A model generated the notes under the pieces. That model made no database searches and was not told the origin of the DNA. It was given only the letters and a program-made list of their open reading frames with translations. A program made the translations under genes and the position numbers. From Rodentolepis nana (lineage: Eukaryota > Platyhelminthes > Cestoda > Cyclophyllidea > Hymenolepididae), in assembly GCA_900617975.1 (NCBI GenBank), contig UZAE01013834.1:1-18775 (forward strand): DNA of 18,775 nt, read 5' to 3'. Shown here piece by piece: positions 7,546 through 18,775 of the stretch (positions are counted from its first letter, which is position 1; every line of letters starts with the position of its first letter).

Positions 7546-9860
7546 GAACAAGGAGGTATCACTAATCAAGAGAACTAAAACTTGTCATCCTTAAGTCCTT
7601 ACCGCTTCATTTTCTGTCCTCCTACTAGTCAGTGGCATCTCGATACTTCGCTGTGAGGAGGAAACACTCCACTTAATTGTTCGATAAGCAGCAATATTTG
7701 GTTAACTTTAACTCATTAAATTATTATTCATATACTCTATAATGTGCAATAACTGAGTGCGGAACAATGAGGCAAACTAAGTCTTTGAACGTTAACAAGT
7801 GAATGAAGCACTATGTGGAGAATTTATTCCATTAAATGTGATTACTTAAACGGATTATAAACGCTTAGGCAGATGAATTATGTTGAGCAGAACTTGGGAG
7901 TTTCAAGTGGCATTCCACTTTCTTCATTTAATTAAGGAAGTACTAAGTTGGGAATAGAGTCATTATATATTTTACTGGAAGTTTCCCTAATTATTTTCAG
8001 ACCATCTCGCTTGGAAGCAGAAACGGTAGAATTCGCTCTACTTATTGTTATTATTGTTGTTTTGCATTCGTCTGCAGAAAACAGCGATTTGTTCAAAATA
8101 ATAATAGCATTTCTTACTGAAATTATTTGTTACAGAAAGTTATTTTATCCCAGTCACTCACGGTTATGCTAGAAAAAGAAAGAAGATAATCAAGCAAACA
8201 GTAACCTGATTTTCACTTAAAATTACCGATTTAGGGATAATAATAGGGCGGAAGAAACCTTAATTTTTATTTCAAGAGAGAAATGCGCTAAGGTTAGGGC
8301 GTGGTTGCAAAATGAGGGTATTCGGTCAGTTGAATAATAATCTGAGCTGTCAATTAAACTACTTTAGCTTGGACCCTGAATGACAAAAGGCTCAACCCTA
8401 TAATTCGATGGTAGTTTTATCCCTCTCCTTAAATAGGAAAAAATTATATAAAACCTGAATGTGAAGATTAAATTCACGAAAAGTCGTTTTCAATCAATCA
8501 ATTAATCGAAATATCTACTTCTCGATAAAAGAACTTTGTTCACAGAGTATCAATGATTTGTGTTCATAAAATTTAAGTTTCTTCCTACATAGATGCCTAA
8601 ATAATGTTCCCCTATATTTAATATTATATAAATATATATTTAATTTAATAAATTAGTAAGCAGCTTGATTGCCTAACTTGCCAATGTAGAAAGGGCGTTG
8701 GTTTCAGCATAATTTGTGACTTTTTTTGTCGAATTATCAAGTAAATTGAAACAGGGTAAATAAAGCGGTAAAGAATATTACAGTCCTGTAATCAGTAAAA
8801 GAATAACTTCGATTATCGTTAAATCAAAGTTCTTTTTGTTTTAAATAAAAACACTTTGTAGGCAACAGTGCTATATATGTTGGGGTACTTGTTCAGCCTT
8901 CAGGCCAATCAATGGTTTGTTACGCCATCACTTTAGCACTTCCTACTGGCAACTGGACGCATTATGAGAGAATTTGCACTTTCACCTATTGCGTATTTCC
9001 TTGGCTATTTTTATCGCATTTTTTCTTGATTAAATTAATTGGTTTCATTCATCCATCCAATCAAAGTAACATACTTCGCAAACTCTTTTCTTAACAATGA
9101 GTATGTATGTGAGGCAGTAAAAACATGTTTGAATAATGTACATTATTTCATTTTCTGAAAGATGAATTTTATTATAATACAATTGCAAACACTGTTGCTA
9201 TGCCCTTTTTTTACAATTAAAATTGTTTATAGCTAGAATGAAGCACCTCAAATATCGCATGGCTACTGAGTAACCATTGGCAACGTGATCAATCGTCGCC
9301 TCACAAATGCTAGTAATTGACTGTGAGCATGACTATAAGTGTAACTTTGATCACAAATCTCACTTCCACGATGCTTTAGAAGAACTGCGAAATTTTGAAA
9401 TTATGTCGGGAGTGCTTGATAAAACAACGGGCTGATCACTCATTCGCGATCTTGCAATCCCCTCTTCAATATAAGTATTTAAGCTAAAAGTAATGGGTTA
9501 TTTTTCCCTTTTTTTATTCTAAACAAAATGGGGGCAATTCAACTTTTGACGGGAAGTTGGAAAGTTGATCACCGCATTCAAACAAACTGTGGGGCAGCAC
9601 CCATTTTGCATGACGTGCGATATTTCCGCATCTATGCATGCCCTAAATTTTCTATTCAACCAAAATTGACTACACGGAATTAAAATAACGCCAAAATGGA
9701 ATTGAAATTATATAGAAATTCCCCACCCCCCCCCCTCCCTTTATGACAGCAATGGAATTGCAAAATATCCTACTTTTATACTAAAATCATAACTGTTGCG
9801 TGTTCTTGTAAGAAGATTATAAACAATTCTTAAAACAACGAGTATTTTATGGGAGGGTAT
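7546..9860. other. Gene-free AT-rich spacer
   Basis: No convincing coding frame was found. A very AT-rich patch near 8610-8655 contains the palindrome AAATATATATTT. A short inverted repeat CAACTTT/AAAGTTG sits at 9540-9567. Neither can be tied to a function. Confidence 0.5.
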
Positions 9861-9877
9861 CTACTACTACTACTACT
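9861..9877. repeat. (CTA)n microsatellite
   Basis: CTA repeats run uninterrupted for about 17 bp. This is a simple repeat with no visible association. Confidence 0.85.
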
Positions 9878-9929
9878 GCTTAAAAGCGAGTTAGTCATGA
9901 AATTCGTAATGGCCTATCTCTCACCCTAC

Positions 9930-10215
9930 TCATGGAGATTTGGAGTTGTTGGGATTTTTGGGAGATACGCTCACCAATGCATGCGCAAATGGAGGGGTGC
10001 GGAGGACTAGGGCTTTCAGGTGAGGATTTGCGCGTAAGTGCGGTGGTAGCTATGCGCGCGCACACACACACACACGCAAGCAAGCACTATTCTCTCTTCG
10101 CCCGTTTTCTATTTCGATCGATAGTATAATCACGTACGGCCGCGCAAAGCAATGAAGGGGAGAGAGAGGGAGGGAGAGAGTAAAACCAGGCTCGGCCTAA
10201 ACGCACTGCCTCTGG
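9930..10215. other. CpG-rich patch, possible promoter or CpG island remnant
   Basis: CpG dinucleotides are dense here (TGCGCGTAAG, CTATGCGCGCGC, CTCTTCGCCCG, ACGTACGGCCGCGC, CTCGGCCTAAACGC) against a very AT-rich surrounding. A GA-rich stretch follows at 10154-10180. No complete frame is recognisable on either strand. It could be an unmethylated regulatory region or first exon of a gene whose coding exons lie elsewhere. This is inference from composition only. Confidence 0.3.
10053..10077. repeat. Alternating (CG)n(CA)n tract
   Basis: TGCGCGCGCACACACA and onward to CACGC is alternating purine-pyrimidine for about 25 bp, inside the CpG-rich patch. Confidence 0.85.
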
Positions 10216-10515
10216 ACAACTGGGTAAGGCAAACGAGGAAATCCGATCTCCTTATTCACTCTGACAAATTTCGGTCATATTAACACAGCTCAGGCCATGT
10301 TAAACAGAAATGAGAATTTTAAGGGCAACGAGAAACGGTTGTCCATATGATAACATGAATATGTATATATATATATATATATGCTTTTTTAAATGAAAAT
10401 GGAGGTGGTAAAATGCATTGTTTACCCCTTCTGGAAGAATGGCCGATAACATGGAAAAAAATATCTCGGAAAAGAAGGGGATTCTTACCCTTTGATGCGA
10501 GTCTAACCTGATTAT
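10216..10515. other. Spacer without recognised genes
   Basis: Contains the (TA)n run at 10364-10382. Nothing else could be assigned. Confidence 0.5.
10364..10382. repeat. (TA)n microsatellite
   Basis: About 9.5 TA units in a row. Confidence 0.9.
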
Positions 10516-10706
10516 TTAACCCTTTAACGCCCTTTCAAACGCCCGTTCCTCTTTCAAAATAAGCTCCTTGGTACTAGACTCGCAATGGAAGGCGCTATCG
10601 CCGTTTGAAACATGTTTAATACGTGTCTATAGCCTTTGACTAATATCACGTGAGTGGGGTTGAGTGCATTTTTTTCAAAAAAATAATTCGAGCGTCAATG
10701 GGTCAA
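10516..10706 (-). mobile_element. TTAA-flanked MITE-like element, copy B
   Basis: The body at 10520-10702 (183 bp) is flanked by TTAA (10516-10519) and TCAA (10703-10706, one change from TTAA). Ends form an imperfect inverted repeat: CCCTTTAACGCCC reading inward from the left, CCCATTGACGCTC reading inward from the right. The interior is homologous to copy A in reverse orientation and includes the palindrome CACGTG. It is non-coding. TTAA targets and CCC-starting ends are features of piggyBac-type transposons, so a piggyBac-like enzyme elsewhere in the genome may have moved it (inference). Confidence 0.75.
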
Positions 10707-13291
10707 AGTAGTAAGCGGTTTCTGAGGGGGTAGAATGTTAATTGATATTTGAGACAGAGAAAAAAACTTGTTTATTACAATTACGTGTAATTTGAGACAC
10801 TTTAGACACGTGAAAACATTTGAAGTGGGTACTTTAGACCGCGTGTTTAGGTAAGTAAACCAAAAGCTTAAGATGGAAGAGAAGGCTTAAAAGTACAGTG
10901 GTTTTTACAAGGGCCTCTGAGGAATAACCTCTTCACTCGATTTAAATACACATCCTGAAATGTTGAGAGCAGCAGGAATAATCTCATCTTGATTAAATTC
11001 AAGCATCCTTTGGTATGTTCAAAATGCCATGAAAAATAGAGACAAACTTTCAAATGTACCAACTGGCTAGCTTATAAAATCTATCACGGACAAAAAATTC
11101 CACAATGCAATCAAATCATGAAAATCGAACATCGGACATAACAGAGGGAGAAAGACCCCCTTGGGTAGAAGTGGAAATCTCAATGATTTCAGAACTCAAC
11201 AAGCAACGAGAGAGAGAGAGATCTACCAACACCACTGTATTCTCCTATTTGATAACTAACCCGCTTCATCCCACACTAGATTATTTTGCAACATTGTATG
11301 TTCAAATTTTTTTTCTTTATTAGCATAAATTCCAAAGGTTCCTTGAATCACCATAGACAAGAGTGAGGTAATGAGGGCACATTGTGTGTGGTATCAGTTG
11401 TACTTTTGTCCAGTAATAAGCTTGATGTAAATTTTTCCTAAACAGCAATATGTCGAAAACTGCTACGTTGGTAGAATTGGTTAACTCTCTTGCATAGGAG
11501 GGATAGAATTAGGAAGACTGGAAACCAACTACGTTTTACTCAAAGCATAACAAATAGAGGCGTTACCTTCTTTTGTTATGAGCCTAATGAAATCAATTTT
11601 ATACTCTATTGCATAAATAACGAGTGGCTTTATGTTAACAAGCATCAAGTTCAAAACTGAAAGAATCCTTGAAAATCCCCCAGTCAACTAAAACAATAAG
11701 GGGTACATCTTCGTAATCTGCCATACTTCAACAGAACCCTTTACGTAAAAGCTTTGGATATGCTGAAATAGCATTCTCCATGTCAATTTAAATTGGAGTA
11801 ACGCATAGTCGTTTCATCAACTTGCTCAGTAATCGATCGATTTCAGTGCACTACTTAAATTGAGATTAATCAAGCTATTTAAAAATAGACCGGACAAGAG
11901 TACAGCTATTTCAATTTGATGGTAAAACGTGTGCATTTTTAAAGCTTAAATAAGGAGAATCGGTATGCGAATGCATAAGATTTCGCAGAACAGCACTGGC
12001 TACAATAATAAGCGAAACGAAGGCTGTGTTTAATTCAGCTAAACCTACGCGCGAAGTGTTATTGACTTTTCACACCCACGTCGTAAGTTTCTGCAAAAAC
12101 TGTCAGCTCTTGCACACGTGTGTAGTATTTCAGTATCACTTATTTACACTTGCACTATTTGCTCAAGAAAAAATCAATGCGAAATCGATTTCATGGCAAA
12201 ATATATTTAATTGCCTTGACAATCATTAACAAAACCACATAATTCCAATTTGCATACTAAAATTCATTAATCAGTTTGTATAAGACCTTCATTCAACAAG
12301 CGAACACAGTTACCACGATGTGAATCTAATACAACTCTGAACAGAATTAGATTTTAGAAACACGCCTGTATAAATATTAGTAAAAATTAGATTCATACCA
12401 ACTTATCGTCAACCTAAAAATACATCTTAGATACAGGGTTTGCAACGCACTTGGCCCATTGTCACTTAGAAGCTTTAATATTTAGGTGACCTCCTTGCTA
12501 ATTGCCTTGAGAGTGCTTAAAACAACTCCATTAGCAAAAGCGACAGACTGAAATGCATAAAAGCAATCAAGATGAAAGCAGAGCTGAAATAGGCGTTACG
12601 CCCGCTACCTAGCTCAGTCGTGCGCAAAGGCTTATAAAGAGAGGAGAAATATAATCCTCTACAGCAACGCCATGGGAGTAGGAGAGGAAATGAAATTGAC
12701 AAGCAACCCAGAAATAAACCATTAAGTCCTACCGCCTTATCTGATCTCGTTTGGGCGTAGCCTAAAACACCTCTGCACATTACCTCTATTCCCTCACACA
12801 AAATTCCGTGTACTAGCAATAGTAAAAGACATCTTACCATGTGTGAAAAGATAATATATTTGAATGTTGTCATTAACAACTGACAGGTAATCCAGACTTT
12901 GCACAGCAGGAAATAAACTCAGCCACGGATGGGTTAAATAAACTGGGAAGGAGAAAGATATGAGTTTAAGAGGAAAATATTAACCACCCATTCAATGTTC
13001 ATTACCATAGTCAAAACCCGAGTAGGGATTCGACAATCGATAATGAAACTAGAATGTAGCTGAATGGGATCTAGAGGTTTAGATGACTTGATGAGAAAAG
13101 AAAAGCCAAAGATAGAGAAGCTAACAAGAACCACAAGAAACACAAAATCTTAAATAGAGAACTACTTAGACAGTTTTTTTGCGGAAGAAATGTACAGTAC
13201 TGGTGGGAAAAAACGCGTCAATAACCAGAGGTCTGGTCCCTTTAACGGGTCCAGTGATAGGTAGTTGTAAGCAAATAAGTGATAAAAATGC
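10707..13291. other. Gene-free stretch downstream of calmodulin
   Basis: Several open frames occur, the longest 120 codons on the minus strand at 12517-12879. None has a recognised motif, splice-bounded structure or protein-like composition. A short GA repeat lies near 11208-11220. The right-hand part may hold distal 3' untranslated sequence of calmodulin if a more distant polyadenylation site is used. Confidence 0.45.
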
Positions 13292-13297
13292 TTTATT
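13292..13297 (-). terminator. Candidate polyadenylation signal of calmodulin
   Basis: Minus-strand AATAAA lies 141 bp downstream of the calmodulin stop codon and is followed by U-rich sequence (ATTTTTATCACTTATTTG). It is the first canonical hexamer after the stop. The prediction rests on position and sequence only. Confidence 0.45.
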
Positions 13298-13437
13298 AAT
13301 GCCGTAAAAGAACCCATGCAGTAATGAAAAGGGGAATAGATGGATGTATAAGAAACGATAAAGCGAGCATTTAAAGGAAGAAAATAGGTGTATGAATACC
13401 ACATTGACTTGATAGTACATGAGTTTCTGAACGGCAA

Positions 13438-14840
<1,403 letters not shown>

Positions 14841-14930
14841 CACAAAATAATCGAGTTAATGAACGAGCCAAAAGCGGTTTGTGCAGAATCGAAAGCCTGC
14901 AGCAATAAGTGCATGCAAACAAATTAGGTA

Positions 14931-14941
14931 ATTATATTTAT
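14931..14941 (-). promoter_or_regulatory. Candidate TATA-like element upstream of calmodulin
   Basis: Minus-strand ATAAATATAAT lies about 90 bp upstream of the inferred ATG. In this AT-rich DNA such strings are common. A possible 3' splice site CTGCAG|G at 14897 between the two means that the true transcription start or a trans-splice site could lie elsewhere. Confidence 0.2.
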
Positions 14942-15675
14942 GCATATATCAATATAATAGTTGTTATTATTATTTAAATTTGTGATTGATATTAAATCAC
15001 ATTTTATTTGATTTTAAATTTGAACCAGTTTATATTTTAGAAGCAACTCTGAGTAAAGCACAAGGAATTGAAAGAGGAATTATAAATAGACGGTAAAGTA
15101 ATTTTGGAAATTATGAAACTTTTTCATATTAATGCTTAAGATTTTGATATTCAAAACAGTTAATCGCACCATTTAATGTTCAAAAATAGGATTGTTTAAT
15201 TATCATTCGGTAGTTATTAAATTTTAACTGATAAGTGTTTATTTTATTTAAGGCACATTTCAAACGCAATCACTAGTAATAAACCTCGTTTATTAATAAA
15301 ACGATGCAAGACGATTATAATTTTTATGACTATTCATGGCCGAATTTTGTCCAACCAAAAAACTGACTTTACTTTGTAACAGAAGTATATTTTTACTGTG
15401 AATTTTTTATTGAAAAAATGGAGAGGTTAAGTAAAGTTCCCAAAACACTGTAAAAATGCTATATATCTGTTTGAAAATGCGTTTATATAAATGCGGATAA
15501 TAGAATTTTTCGATGTCAAAATCCTTTTAGAATTATGCCTACTAATGAGCCGAAGACGTGAGCTCATTAAAAATGAACATAAATTTGCTTCAATTAAAGG
15601 CTCAAGTAATTTTGGTAGCTTTATGACCTGAGATTAAGTATATTATTGTTTGCGAAAAATATAGAATATTGAGCA
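14942..15675. other. AT-rich upstream flank of calmodulin
   Basis: No coding frame or repeat was recognised. It probably contains the calmodulin promoter region, but I cannot point to further elements. Confidence 0.4.
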
Positions 15676-15947
15676 TTTATTATTATCATATGGTAGGCTT
15701 TATGATAGTTATCACGGTAGGGAGGAACATAACCACAAAAAATGGAAAGAAGGAACACAAGAGTGATCCAGAGATGTAAAAGAGATAGACAGACACGAGG
15801 ACAATATATTAGGTTAGGTGAGTACTGTGGGAGTGGTGTCATGTCAGCTTAAAGTCAGAAGTCCGTTGCTAATATTTGACCTTTTTAGCCATATGGGTAT
15901 ACGTTACCCAGTATGCACAAAGTTAAAGTTAATCTATCGCACACTCC
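15676..15947 (-). mobile_element. Short retroelement (SINE-like), copy e, old and internally deleted
   Basis: Left TTATTATTATC tail and GGTAGGCTTTATGATAGTTATCA match the 3' end of the family. Right GGGTATACGTTACCCAGTAT and AATCTATCGCACACTCC match its 5' end with many substitutions. It lacks the ~28 bp holding the LINE-like GAAGTCAACTAAGG segment. A degenerate flank pair (GAATATTGAGC at 15664, GTATTTTGAAC at 15949) may be its target duplication. It is the most diverged copy here. Confidence 0.75.
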
Positions 15948-17698
15948 AGTATTTTGAACGGTTGCTTTCTTTCCATTTGCTGAGTTGAAACGGATTAATG
16001 GATACATACAGAGCTCATCCACTGAAAACAACGTTAATCCACTATATAAGAATAAATTCAATGATGTTTATGTAATGTTTTCGATATACCGATTATATAA
16101 AAATTAAATGGAACTGCGATTCCATCATATCATCGCGCGCACCTCGATTTATTTCCGCCGATATTCATTTATTTTGAACAAATGTTTAACCTCAAATGTG
16201 ACACCCCAATGACTCATACAAAGAAAATAAAACACTACAATCGTATTAAGGCAACTTGAAATTATCCTAAAAAATTAACTGTTTTAAAGATTAATACAGT
16301 AGAAAGGCCCATCTCCTAAATAAACGATTGAATAAGCAAGTATTTTGAAGTTGTTTTAAATGTTGTTTTTACTTTATTTGACAATTTTATTTCATATGTG
16401 GTTCCCATTCTCTCAGAAATCATAATTTAAATAAATCTTTAAAATATAGATCATAAATTACTTTTAAATAAATGTCTTTTCCTTAATCAATTACGGTAGT
16501 GAATATTTTTATTCCTTAAACAGTTTAGCTTTTAAATAAGTATTCGTTTTAATAATTAGCATGCATCTATATGATAAGTAATTCGTAAAGCGGTAACAGC
16601 AGATGTTTTGGGCTATTGAAGTTCCAAGATTTATCGAAAACAGTTATTTATCTATGTTTATTTACTTTGCTCCCCGTTTACTTAATCATTTTGATTATGT
16701 ACTTGTAGTTTATCATCGTTGTAATATCATGCTCTAATTCACTTTAAACAGTATCAATTCCTCAATATGCTAACGTTACTATTTCCTTCGAAATCAGCCG
16801 CCTAAATGAACCGCGATCTTAGCTTATTATAGTATTAGTGGAAAGCTCTGATTGATTATAGAAGGACTAGGTTTGGAAAATTGTTGAATTATTTATAGTA
16901 ATTATTTCTCAACTTTTTTGAATGTCAGAATTTATTGCCTTCTTTATGTAAGCATTCACGACTTTACATATTTGTCGTAAGCAAAATAACGGTGAAGAGT
17001 TAGTCGTGGCATGTGTCTGCAATAACGGTGCATGATGACCATTTGTTTCCTTTTACCTCTTAATTACAGTTTTTGATTATACTTCTTGCTGAGTGTGATA
17101 TTCACTATGCTATCTAAGCTACAAAATTGGCCATTTGGGTAGCCTTATTTGTGTATGTATTCCTCTTTATCTTCTTGTGCAATAGCGTAGATACTGTTAT
17201 TATTTTGTCATTTAGATTTAAACACACATGCAAACTGTAATTCTGACGAGTTCCTTATGTTTTTCATTTCCCAAGGAAATTATTACAATGCTGTATAAAC
17301 GGTTTTCGAAAATGTCAAATAACGGTGTCAATGTTTCTAAACACAAAAACAGCGAGTATTATCAATTGAACCTTTGCTATTGGTTATCCTAAAAAGTTTA
17401 GCTTTTCATAATACCTTATCATTTGATAAAATCTTAATTGAAATTATTGTAATGGGAAATAATTACAAGCAGTTGACCGGATTCTGACTTAATTATTGCC
17501 AGGCGAGGGTGGGAGTAATTGAGTAGTAGTTCATTGGTACTGAGATCTGCGAATTCAGTATCAATTTTCTGCTCATTAATAAAGATTATAAACATTGTGC
17601 TATTTGGACAAGCGAATGCACAGATACAGGGAGAAAATATATGGGAAAGAGAAGAGGTCCTAGTCCACAAGACAAGGGGTAATTAATTTCCATTTCAG
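15948..17698. other. Long AT-rich gene-free stretch
   Basis: No protein or RNA gene was recognised on either strand. ATAACGGTG occurs at 16986, 17022 and 17319 in the same orientation. No transposon similarity to other parts of the window was seen. Confidence 0.45.
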
Positions 17699-17898
17699 CT
17701 CAATGAGGGTCTTGTTGCCTTTTACAAAAGAGCTCATGGGGAGACACAATGAATATGACTTTAAAGATAAACAAGGCCTTCCGATATGTGGCACTTTATC
17801 AACCATTCTTTTACATACGACCTCCAAAGATCGTAAATTGAACACTGCGAGAGTTCTTATTGATAAATTGGTCCGAGAAACAGGAATTCCGGGATGAT
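17699..17898 (+). CDS. Possible internal exon of an unrecognised gene, or a pseudo-exon
   Basis: A strong acceptor (AATTTCCATTTCAG) precedes 17699 and a consensus donor GTAAGT begins at 17899, bounding 200 bp. One frame stays open from 17700 to a TGA at 17895-17897 and reads MRVLLPFTKELMGRHNEYDF, then onward to VLIDKLVRETGIPG. The stop falls one base before the donor, so the segment would be a terminal coding exon with an intron in the 3' untranslated region, or a decayed exon. An alternative frame begins LNEGLVAFYKRAHG but stops at 17752. I do not recognise the sequence as a family. Confidence 0.2.
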
Positions 17899-18717
17899 GT
17901 AAGTACACTACTGTCTTTTCCAAAAAAAACATTCTCAAAAATTTACTTTACACTTCATTAATTTCACTAAAATTTCCTTGAGGCGAGATTTCCTGCTTTA
18001 TTTGAATGTAATTGAAGTTGTTGGCCATTTCAGCTATGCTAATAAAGCCAGACCAAAACGCTATTAACGAATTGGTTGATGTTGTAACAAAAACAAAATT
18101 CAAGTTCCCTTTTACAGCTGATGTTTCAAAAGAAGTTGACAGGTAGTTGAAAAGGAAAGACAACACAAAATAAAAAGTAACAATCCATATACTCACGACA
18201 ATTCATAAATTTAAAAGTCTAATAAGCATACAGGAACAAAATAGTGTTAACTCAAACTTTAATAATTGTTGTTAAGATGACATGCAGTTGTCTTCATGGT
18301 CTATAATTTCCACAAGGCACTAAATTAACACCGATATCTCACTATTTCCTTGCAAAATTAACAGGTAATAATCACTTCCTTTAAATCGGAATGCACGATA
18401 TACTTAAAATTTTATTCAGCGATATAATTTTATTCCCTGCTCTATGTTTAAAAAGGAGGCTATTCTCATGAAATTTCAATTTGCCATGGCACTCGAATTT
18501 GAAATTAGAAATAAGGGCAATTAATCCTAAAGTTAAAAAAACATTTTCAGATATTTTGAACAAAATTACGTCCCTTGTCAATTTTTTCTCTTCATCAAAA
18601 ATTCCAAAAAAGAGATAATATTTGATTAAAACCCATTTCAAAAAGGAATTCTAATTAAAATTTCCCATGGTCTATGTAGGCTCATTTCCAATGCAACCAA
18701 CTTTATTGAAATTAAAA
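17899..18717. other. Gene-free AT-rich spacer
   Basis: No recognisable gene, RNA or repeat. Open frames are short and of random composition. Confidence 0.45.
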
Positions 18718-18734
18718 AGTAGTAGTAGTAGTAG
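18718..18734. repeat. (AGT)n microsatellite
   Basis: AGT repeats lie immediately beside the ATT-rich tail of the next retroelement. Confidence 0.85.
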
Positions 18735-18736
18735 AA

Positions 18737-18775
18737 ATTATTATTATTATTATATCAAATGGCAGGCGTTTTGAT
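18737..18775 (-). mobile_element. Short retroelement (SINE-like), copy f, cut by the window edge
   Basis: ATTATTATTATTATTAT (minus-strand TAA tail) is followed by ATCAAATGGCAGGCGTTTTGAT. This matches the 3' terminus of the family exactly as seen in copies b and d. The body continues beyond the window. Confidence 0.85.

Noticed and set aside
8610..8655. AT palindromes as a possible replication origin or matrix attachment site
   Set aside because: Composition alone cannot support this, and no further element was found.
9540..9567. Inverted repeat CAACTTT/AAAGTTG
   Set aside because: A seven-base stem is expected by chance in DNA of this composition, and nothing adjoins it.
12517..12879. 120-codon open frame on the minus strand
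   Set aside because: Hydrophobic, leucine-rich translation typical of AT-rich non-coding DNA. No motif or splice context, and no relation to the calmodulin exons upstream on the same strand.

Overview
This window reads as nuclear DNA of an invertebrate animal. It is AT-rich, carries decayed interspersed repeats, and holds one recognisable intron-containing protein gene, calmodulin, on the minus strand at 13438-14840. Two calmodulin introns are only 34 and 37 bp, and the 3'-most intron is the longest (799 bp). Tiny 5' introns with larger 3' introns are known from flatworms such as schistosomes, but other compact-intron lineages cannot be excluded. The LINE tail at the left edge resembles I/R1-like elements with an RNase H domain that are common in arthropods. 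The phylum therefore stays open.

Layout. Positions 1-505 are the broken 3' end of a non-LTR retrotransposon (RNase H remnant, cysteine-rich C-terminus, TAA-type tail). Five copies plus one edge fragment of a short retroelement family follow, all in minus orientation: 1678-2007, 3676-3983, 5381-5708, 6880-7531, 15676-15947 and 18737-18775. The 3' terminal ~50 bp of this family match the 3' terminal ~50 bp of the LINE, including its last codons and stop. This fits a SINE or internally deleted element mobilised by that LINE. The 6880-7531 copy has a perfect 14-bp target duplication and two internal tandem-repeat expansions. The copy at 1678-2007 is inserted inside a TTAA-flanked MITE-like DNA transposon (1656-2231), whose second copy lies inverted at 10516-10706. 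A dead mariner transposase fragment lies at about 4003-4530.

From about 7.5 to 13.3 kb the sequence is mostly featureless apart from microsatellites, a small CpG-rich patch (9930-10215) and the second MITE. The calmodulin gene has a complete 149-residue coding sequence in five exons, with only the ATG in its inferred first exon, a GC-AG last intron and a candidate polyadenylation signal at 13292. Right of it are one old SINE copy, a long AT-rich stretch, and one unrecognised possible exon at 17699-17898.

I see no operon, CRISPR array, rRNA or convincing tRNA. The most interesting content is the LINE/short-element partnership, the nested SINE-in-MITE insertion whose excised length matches its sister copy, and the very small calmodulin introns.
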